In this document: piece after piece, positions 6,190 to 10,481 of the stretch | Position numbering within the stretch: position 1 is the stretch's first letter | How the letters are laid out: every line of letters starts with the position of its first letter | Origin: Syntrophomonas sp. UBA4911 | GTDB lineage: Bacteria; Bacillota; Syntrophomonadia; Syntrophomonadales; Syntrophomonadaceae | Assembly: GCA_002398105.1 (NCBI GenBank) | Contig: DHCD01000066.1 | Location: 42,874 to 53,354 of the forward strand | DNA: 10,481 bases | Reading direction: 5' to 3' | The notes under the pieces: model-generated | What the model was told of the DNA's origin: nothing | The model's database searches: none | Seen by the model: only the letters and a program-made list of their open reading frames with translations | Translations under genes and position numbers: made by a program

Positions 6190-6459
6190 GTGAACGTGGC
6201 GTTTACCCGATTGTATAAACGTAATGCCGATATCAGGGGCATTAATTCCTATCTTCCTGACCGAAGAGAAAAAGGGGGGGAAGCGGTGGAAGACTTGATT
6301 AAATACCTGGCTGAAGGTTTGCTGGCCCGGCTGGATGAATTGGAGAAGGAAACGGATTTTGCCTTCTTATCCTGTCTGGAGGATGAAGAAATTCGTAATG
6401 AAGCCCAACTGCTGCATGAAGAGCTTAACCGCTTAAAATCCCGGCTGCAGGAACTGTAG
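6190..6459 (+). CDS. Small hypothetical protein with coiled-coil character
   Basis: I do not recognise this 89-residue protein. From about residue 34 on it is helical and acidic, with heptad-like leucines (LIKYLAEGLLARLDELEKE, then LLHEELNRLKSRLQEL), suggesting a coiled coil or a helical hairpin. The first 32 residues are basic. The GTG at 6190 follows GAGGAGAG by eight bases. A second in-frame GTG at 6286 stands directly after a G-rich ribosome binding-like run (6274-6283) and would give a 57-residue protein that is only the helical part; I cannot choose with certainty. There is no signal peptide or membrane span. It shares its strand with the zincin-like gene, 138 bases downstream, and no common function is evident. 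Confidence 0.6.
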   Translation: MNVAFTRLYKRNADIRGINSYLPDRREKGGEAVEDLIKYLAEGLLARLDELEKETDFAFLSCLEDEEIRNEAQLLHEELNRLKSRLQEL

Positions 6460-6597
6460 AACCGCTTCCGCTTATTAGCCGCAATAGGCCTTACCGCTGC
6501 GGGAAGCAACCGGACAGTGATAAAACTCAAAGGGGCGGCAGGGATTTGCAGATCTTGAAGCGAAATCTGTAAGATCATCTTTAAGTGAGTGATTTTA
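6460..6597 (+). other. Intergenic stretch with two inverted repeats
   Basis: Two inverted repeats are visible. GCTTCC (6464-6469) pairs with GGAAGC (6502-6507), starting right after the stop of the small gene; there is no T-run behind it, so it is at best a weak terminator or an RNA structure. GATCTT (6551-6556) pairs with AAGATC (6571-6576), ending 21 bases before the likely start of the zincin-like gene, where it could affect translation or bind a regulator. No clear promoter or strong Shine-Dalgarno sequence was found. Confidence 0.3.
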
Positions 6598-6957
6598 ATG
6601 GCCCAACCTTCTTTTGATAAGTTTGCGACTATGCTGGATCAAGCCGTAGACCGGATTCCACTCCGTTTTCTCGGCAGCTTGACCGGTGGTTTCAACTTAC
6701 GCCGGGAGAAGAAGCGTGAAGGCGAGTACTATATATTGGGAGAATATGTAGAGGACGGCATCGGCTGTTTCATCCTGTTTTATTACGGCTCTTTTGCCGA
6801 AGTGCTGGGGGATGCCCCCGAGGATTGCTGGCAAGAGGAGATTATGGATACGGTTTTGCACGAAATGCAGCATCATCTGGAAGCGCTGGCCGGCCGGGAC
6901 GATCTGGCCCGAAAAGAAATAGCGGAATTGACTCAGGCCCTTCAGGGAAAAGAATGA
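6598..6957 (+). CDS. Minimal zincin-like metallopeptidase family protein (HExxHH)
   Basis: The protein has 119 residues from the ATG at 6598, or 122 from an in-frame GTG at 6589; both lack a strong ribosome binding site. Near the C-terminus the motif HEMQHHLEALAG gives the HExxH zinc site with an extra histidine and a nearby glutamate, as in the short COG3824-type 'possibly Zn-dependent protease' family, which is usually about 115-130 residues. The N-terminal part (FDKFATMLDQAVDRIPLRFL) and the middle (YYILGEYVEDGIGCFILFYYGSFAEV) match the normal layout of that family, including the strand before the helix that bears the zinc site. No signal peptide or membrane segment is present. Proteolysis has not been shown for the family as far as I know, and the substrate is unknown. 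It lies just upstream of the purine operon but is separated from it by that operon's own promoter. Confidence 0.85.
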   Translation: MAQPSFDKFATMLDQAVDRIPLRFLGSLTGGFNLRREKKREGEYYILGEYVEDGIGCFILFYYGSFAEVLGDAPEDCWQEEIMDTVLHEMQHHLEALAGRDDLARKEIAELTQALQGKE

Positions 6958-6999
6958 AAACAGCCTTGAAAAAAGCCGTTTATCTTACCCTCCTTTAAG

Positions 7000-7028
7000 T
7001 TGACACGCCCAATAAGCTTTGCTAATAT
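7000..7028 (+). promoter_or_regulatory. Promoter of the purine operon (sigma-A type)
   Basis: TTGACA at 7000-7005 and TAATAT at 7023-7028 are separated by exactly 17 bases, an almost perfect housekeeping promoter. Transcription would begin at about 7034-7036, only some 15-20 bases before the riboswitch aptamer. I see no PurR-type PurBox around it. Confidence 0.85.
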
Positions 7029-7048
7029 CATGATGTAATGATAAATAG

Positions 7049-7160
7049 TAGAAACACGAAAGTGTGTCTAGGGTTCCGCATGCAGGACATGGACTGGTCC
7101 AAGTGGCACAGGTGCTGTCAAGCACTACACCGTATAGGGATAAAAGCCCAGGCGGAGAGG
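7049..7160 (+). promoter_or_regulatory. ykkC-class riboswitch aptamer, probably the PRPP-sensing subtype (2b)
   Basis: The RNA shows the strongly conserved ykkC elements in order: CTAGGGTTCCG (7069-7078 region), GGACTGGTCC (7091-7100), a hairpin GTGCT-GTCA-AGCAC (7112-7125), ACACCG, and GGGATAAAAGCCC (7137-7149) followed by a GGCGGAGAGG element. A short hairpin with a GAAA loop (ACAC/GTGT, 7054-7065) precedes the core, like the add-on helix that marks the nucleotide-binding ykkC subtype 2 and is absent in guanidine-I riboswitches. Known subtypes are 2a (ppGpp, mostly near amino-acid genes) and 2b (PRPP, at purine genes). Its place before purE points to PRPP. PRPP aptamers act as ON switches, and the 3' GCCC segment is shared with the terminator here, which fits. 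Class is firm from sequence; ligand subtype rests largely on context. Confidence 0.85.
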
Positions 7161-7195
7161 TTTCGGTTAGGAACCTTACCGGCCGGGGCTTTTTA
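7143..7195 (+). terminator. Intrinsic terminator forming the riboswitch expression platform
   Basis: AAAGCCC (7143-7149) can pair with GGGCTTT (7186-7192), with an inner stem AGGTTTC / GGAACCT (7158-7164, 7170-7176) and a T-run to follow. The left arm uses bases of the conserved aptamer segment GGGATAAAAGCCC, so aptamer folding and terminator folding exclude each other. Ligand binding should then give read-through into purE. Confidence 0.85.
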
Positions 7196-7293
7196 ATTTT
7201 CGAGCCTTCTGCTATTTAAGAGGGCAAGCAGATTAGATGCGGAAAGATTAGAAAACATTGTCCGCACCCAAAACAAAATGAGGAGGAGTTAAA

Positions 7294-7815
7294 ATGCCTG
7301 CGGTAGGGATTATAATGGGTAGTGATTCTGATTTGAGTATTATGCGGGAGGCATCCGACATATTGGCCAGCTTTGGGGTGGACTGCGAAATGACCATCTG
7401 CTCCGCTCACCGCTTGCCGGAACAGACCGCCAGTTACGCGGCTGCAGCGTCGGCCCGGGGGATAAAAGTTATCATCGCCGGCGCCGGGGGAGCAGCCCAC
7501 CTTCCTGGAGTTATTGCCGCCTATACCATTTTACCGGTAATCGGGGTACCGATTAAAACCAGTACTCTTTCCGGTGTGGACTCGCTTTATTCCATAGTAC
7601 AGATGCCCCGGGGCATTCCGGTTGCTACCGTGGCTATCAACGGCAGTGCCAATGCGGCCCTGCTGGCTTTGCAGATTCTGGGCCTCAGCGATGGGAGCCT
7701 GCAGGCCCGCATGCAGGAATATCGCTCCCGCATGGCGGACGAAGTTCTGGCCAAAGATAAAAAGCTGAAAGCCATAGGCGCCCAAGCTTACCTTAAGGAC
7801 AAGGAGGCCCGCTGA
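7294..7815 (+). CDS. purE: N5-carboxyaminoimidazole ribonucleotide mutase (PurE)
   Basis: PurE makes CAIR, the carboxylated imidazole intermediate of IMP synthesis. The 173-residue length is normal. Visible are GSDSD (9-13) binding the phosphate, SAHR (37-40) with the catalytic histidine, GAGGAAHLPG (63-72), VIGVPI and DSLYSIVQMPRGIPVATVAING (95-116). SAHR, rather than the SAHK of AIR carboxylases, marks it as class I, the form that rearranges N5-CAIR made by PurK. No purK follows: the next gene is purB, whereas B. subtilis has purE-purK-purB. PurK may lie elsewhere, or the organism may depend on high CO2 (inference). The ATG has AGGAGGAG six bases upstream and is the first start after the riboswitch terminator. 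The stop TGA overlaps the ATG of purB by one base. Confidence 0.97.
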   Translation: MPAVGIIMGSDSDLSIMREASDILASFGVDCEMTICSAHRLPEQTASYAAAASARGIKVIIAGAGGAAHLPGVIAAYTILPVIGVPIKTSTLSGVDSLYSIVQMPRGIPVATVAINGSANAALLALQILGLSDGSLQARMQEYRSRMADEVLAKDKKLKAIGAQAYLKDKEAR

Positions 7816-9113
7816 TGATAGAGCGCTATACCCTTCCCGCGATGGGCCAGATCTGGTCGGAAGAAACCAAACTGAATAACTGGCTCCGGATTGAGATTGC
7901 CGCCTGTGAGGGGTGGGCTCGCCTGGGGAAGATTCCGGCGGAGGCAGTTGCCGTAATTAAAAGCAGAGCCCGGTTTGACAGGGAACGTTGCCGGGAAATT
8001 GAGGCCGAGGTAAATCATGATGTTATAGCCTTTCTAACTGCAGTGGCTGAGAATGTGGGCGACGAATCCAGATACATTCACATAGGCATGACTTCATCGG
8101 ATATTCTGGACACCGGCCTGGCCTTGCAGATGCGGGACTCGGCCGGGATGATTCTTGACCGGATTCAAATCCTGAGGACAAAGGTGGGGGAAAAAGCCAG
8201 AAAGTACAAATATACCTTGAATATAGGGCGTTCCCACGGCGTTCATGGAGAACCCACTACCTTTGGACTGAAAATGGCCTTATGGTATGATGAACTGGGC
8301 AGGAATACGGAAAGATTAAAACAAGCCCGGGAGATGATATCCTATGGCGCCATCTCCGGGGCGATGGGGAATTTTGCCCACCTTGATCCCCGGGTGGAGG
8401 AATATGTCTGTCACCAATTGGGGCTCAAGCCCTGTCCGGTTTCCACTCAGATAATCCAGCGTGACCGCCATGCCCAGTTTATAACTACCCTGGCGGTGAT
8501 CGCCAGTTCTCTGGAAAAGATGGCTACTGAGATCAGAAACCTGCAGCGTACTGAAATCCTGGAGGTGGAGGAACCCTTTCGCCAGGGACAGAAGGGCTCT
8601 TCCGCCATGCCGCATAAGCGTAATCCTATGGTGAGTGAAAGAGTAGCCGGGTTGGCCCGGGTAATTCGGGGCCATGCAGTGGCGGCGCTGGAAAATGTCG
8701 CCCTCTGGCATGAACGGGACCTCACCCATTCCTCGGTGGAGCGGGTTATCATAGCCGACAGCTGTATTCTTTTGGACTACATGCTGGATAAATTTACGGA
8801 TGTGGTATCCGGCCTTTTAATATATGAAGATAATATGTTGGATAATATTAATAAAACCCGGGGGCTGGTTTTCTCCCAGGAATTGATGCTGGCCCTGCTG
8901 GGCAAAGGACTGTTGCGGGAGGAGGCCTACCGGCTGGTACAGCGTAATGCCATGCGCAGCTGGCGGGAACGTCTTGATTTTAAGCAGCTGATATTAAATG
9001 ACCCGGAAATAATGCAGTTTATTACCCCGGAGGAACTGGAACCGGTATTTGACCTGAGCTTATACACCGCTCAGGTGGACTATATATTCAGACGTTGCGG
9101 GCTGGAAGAATAA
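7815..9113 (+). CDS. purB: Adenylosuccinate lyase (PurB)
   Basis: PurB splits fumarate from SAICAR to give AICAR, and from adenylosuccinate to give AMP, so it works twice in purine synthesis. The 432 residues are the usual length of the shorter (Bacillus-type) form. Motifs of the fumarase/aspartase superfamily are in place: NHDV with His68, TSSD 93-96, GRSHGVHGEPTTFG (138-151) with catalytic His141, and the flexible signature loop GSSAMPHKRNP (261-271) with the catalytic serine. The enzyme acts in the cytoplasm as a homotetramer whose active sites are built from three subunits. The ATG overlaps the purE stop by one base, and AAGGAGG (7801-7806) inside purE serves as its ribosome binding site. 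It belongs to the riboswitch-controlled operon. Confidence 0.97.
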   Translation: MIERYTLPAMGQIWSEETKLNNWLRIEIAACEGWARLGKIPAEAVAVIKSRARFDRERCREIEAEVNHDVIAFLTAVAENVGDESRYIHIGMTSSDILDTGLALQMRDSAGMILDRIQILRTKVGEKARKYKYTLNIGRSHGVHGEPTTFGLKMALWYDELGRNTERLKQAREMISYGAISGAMGNFAHLDPRVEEYVCHQLGLKPCPVSTQIIQRDRHAQFITTLAVIASSLEKMATEIRNLQRTEILEVEEPFRQGQKGSSAMPHKRNPMVSERVAGLARVIRGHAVAALENVALWHERDLTHSSVERVIIADSCILLDYMLDKFTDVVSGLLIYEDNMLDNINKTRGLVFSQELMLALLGKGLLREEAYRLVQRNAMRSWRERLDFKQLILNDPEIMQFITPEELEPVFDLSLYTAQVDYIFRRCGLEE

Positions 9114-9129
9114 AGATAGGAGGGCTTTT

Positions 9130-9846
9130 ATGCAGCAGGGTGAACTTCTCTACGAAGGAAAAGCTAAACAGATCTTTGCCACCGATGATCCTGAAATTGT
9201 TCTTATGGCTTATAAGGATGAAGCCACTGCCTTTGATGGGACCAAACGCGCAATTATCAAAGACAAAGGTATAATGAACAAACGTATCTCCTGCCTCTTA
9301 TACCAAAACTTAGAAAAACATGGCATCAAGACCCATCTGGTGGAGGAAATTGACGACCGCCGGGTACGGGTGAAAAAGCTGGCGATGATACCCCTGGAAG
9401 TAGTGGTTCGTAATCGTATAGCCGGCAGTCTGGCGCAGCGCCTGGGGCGTGAAGAAGGCGAAGTACTTAAAAGCCCTGTTGTCGAACTCTATTACAAGGA
9501 TGATAGTCTGCATGATCCTTTGGTGAATGATTTCCATGCCCGGGTTCTGGGCTGGGCCAGCTCCGAACAACTGGAGGATATTTATCGCCAGGCATTACAG
9601 ACAAATGCCGTTCTGAGCGAGCTTTTTGCCAGGGCTGAAATCATATTGGTTGATTTTAAGCTGGAGTTCGGTATTTCCCAGGGAGAAATCCTTCTGGGGG
9701 ATGAAATCTCACCTGACAGCTGCCGGCTATGGGATAAAGACAGCCTGGAGAAACTGGACAAGGATCGTTTCCGCCGCAACTTAGGCGGTGAAGAAGAAGC
9801 CTACCGGGAAGTGGTTAAAAGACTGGAAAGAGTTTTAAGCAAATAA
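9130..9846 (+). CDS. purC: SAICAR synthetase (PurC)
   Basis: PurC joins aspartate to CAIR with ATP, yielding SAICAR, the substrate of PurB encoded just upstream. The 238-residue length is standard. The N-terminal LLYEGKAKQIF (7-17) is the nucleotide-binding opening, followed by KDEATAFDG (29-37), the IPLEVVVRNRIAGS (87-100) signature, and the second signature VDFKLEFG (174-181) with GDEISPDSCRLWD (190-202). All are complete. The start ATG has AGGAGGG (9118-9124) five bases upstream, 16 bases after the purB stop. Nothing unusual is seen. Confidence 0.97.
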   Translation: MQQGELLYEGKAKQIFATDDPEIVLMAYKDEATAFDGTKRAIIKDKGIMNKRISCLLYQNLEKHGIKTHLVEEIDDRRVRVKKLAMIPLEVVVRNRIAGSLAQRLGREEGEVLKSPVVELYYKDDSLHDPLVNDFHARVLGWASSEQLEDIYRQALQTNAVLSELFARAEIILVDFKLEFGISQGEILLGDEISPDSCRLWDKDSLEKLDKDRFRRNLGGEEEAYREVVKRLERVLSK

Positions 9847-9876
9847 TAAATAGCACGCCAAGGAGGAATTTGCAAT

Positions 9877-10122
9877 ATGAAGGCCAGCATTTATGTCACT
9901 CTTAAGGAAGGAGTGCTTGATCCTCAGGGAGAGGCAGTGAAGAAGTCCCTCCATCTGCTGGGCTACGACAATGTGGATGAGGTTCGGATGGGCAAGTATA
10001 TTGAAATATGGCTGCAGGGCTCAGATCCGAAAAAGACAGTTCGGGAACTGGAGGAAATGAGCGATAAACTCCTGGCCAACCCGGTTATAGAAAAGTTCCG
10101 GGTGGAACTGGAGGGCGAATAA
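9877..10122 (+). CDS. purS: Phosphoribosylformylglycinamidine synthase subunit PurS
   Basis: PurS is the small structural subunit of the three-part FGAM synthase of Gram-positive bacteria and archaea; it links PurQ (glutaminase) to PurL (synthetase) so that ammonia can pass between them. The 81 residues match the family: KASIYVTLKEGVLDPQGEAVKKSLHLLGY (2-30), VRMGKYIEIWL (37-47) and MSDKLLANPVIEKFRVEL at the end. It follows purC after 30 bases, with AAGGAGG at 9860-9866. PurQ follows after three bases. The presence of PurS shows that PurL here should be the small, split form rather than the large fused PurL of Gammaproteobacteria. Confidence 0.96.
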   Translation: MKASIYVTLKEGVLDPQGEAVKKSLHLLGYDNVDEVRMGKYIEIWLQGSDPKKTVRELEEMSDKLLANPVIEKFRVELEGE

Positions 10123-10125
10123 AAA

Positions 10126-10481
10126 ATGAAATTTGCGGTGGTGGTATTTCCCGGGTCCAATTGCGACGCCGATTGTTACCATGCAGTAAAGAATGTTATG
10201 GGACAGGAAGTGGACTATGTATGGCATAAAGAGGAAAACCTGAAGGGCTATGACGCCCTGATTCTGCCCGGTGGCTTTTCCTACGGCGATTATCTGCGAA
10301 CCGGTGCTATAGCCCGGTTCTCTCCAATTATGCCGGCAGTGGTGGATTTTGCCCGCCGGGGCGGTCTGGTGATCGGGATCTGCAACGGCTTCCAGATCCT
10401 GCTGGAGGCAGGGCTGTTGCCCGGAGCCATGCTTAGAAATAAAAGCCTGCGCTTTGTCTGTGACACCGTATACCTGAAAGT
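10126..10481 (+). CDS. purQ: Phosphoribosylformylglycinamidine synthase subunit PurQ (5' part, cut by window end)
   Basis: PurQ is the class I glutamine amidotransferase that releases ammonia for the conversion of FGAR to FGAM. About 118 of the usual 225-235 residues are inside the window; the frame is open to the right edge. Seen are KFAVVVFPGSNCDAD (2-16), LILPGGFSYGDYLRTGAIA (45-63) that forms the oxyanion region, and the nucleophile elbow VIGICNGFQIL (82-92) with catalytic Cys86. The His/Glu of the triad lie beyond the edge. The ATG at 10126 has GGAGGG (10110-10115) inside the end of purS, three bases after its stop, so the two should be coupled. purL is expected next. Confidence 0.96.
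   Translation, partial: MKFAVVVFPGSNCDADCYHAVKNVMGQEVDYVWHKEENLKGYDALILPGGFSYGDYLRTGAIARFSPIMPAVVDFARRGGLVIGICNGFQILLEAGLLPGAMLRNKSLRFVCDTVYLK

Noticed and set aside
6958..7050. Tandem guanine riboswitch upstream of the PRPP-type aptamer
   Set aside because: The purine-aptamer core sequences are absent, and the promoter lies in this region.
6958..7293. PurR operator (PurBox) pair before purE
   Set aside because: No CCGAAC-type half sites could be found in the stretch.
1..10481. CRISPR arrays, tRNA/rRNA genes, insertion sequences
   Set aside because: No regular repeat-spacer pattern, no cloverleaf or rRNA signature, and no transposase or terminal inverted repeats were noticed in the window.

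Overview
The window reads as chromosomal DNA of an anaerobic, probably spore-forming Firmicute of the class Clostridia. The evidence is a GerMN-domain lipoprotein typical of sporulation and germination genes, strong AGGAGG-type ribosome binding sites, a ykkC-type (PRPP class) riboswitch upstream of purine genes, and the Gram-positive purine order purE-purB-purC-purS-purQ. I cannot name a genus from the sequence alone.

Region 1 (1-2915, + strand) is visibly richer in G+C than the rest. It starts with the last part of an XRE-family repressor, followed by a macro-domain ADP-ribose/O-acetyl-ADP-ribose hydrolase. After a 188-base gap comes a tight five-gene unit: a Cdd1-like helix-hairpin-helix protein, a GyrI-like ligand-binding protein, a TfoX C-terminal-like helix-hairpin-helix protein, a VOC/glyoxalase-fold protein and an ArsC/Spx-like thioredoxin-fold protein. 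These five genes overlap or are spaced by only 2-10 bases. The block looks like an accessory cassette of small proteins, and its joint function is unknown to me.

Region 2 (3024-6023, - strand) reads towards region 1. It holds a GerMN lipoprotein, then a metallo-beta-lactamase-fold hydrolase whose stop codon overlaps the TTG start of a GAF/HD-GYP protein. The last two look like a translationally coupled signalling pair, with c-di-GMP turnover as the likely theme. The HD-GYP domain carries an insertion of about 105 residues between its HD and its downstream metal-binding motifs.

Region 3 (6190-6957, + strand) contains a small coiled-coil-like protein of unknown function and a minimal zincin-like metallopeptidase (HExxHH motif).

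Region 4 (7000-10481, + strand) is the de novo purine operon. A near-consensus promoter (TTGACA, 17-base spacer, TAATAT) leads directly into a ykkC-class aptamer, best assigned to the PRPP subtype by its position. The aptamer's 3' part shares bases with an intrinsic terminator. The model is that high PRPP prevents termination and turns on purE, purB, purC, purS and purQ; purQ runs off the right edge. No purK lies between purE and purB, although PurE has class I features.
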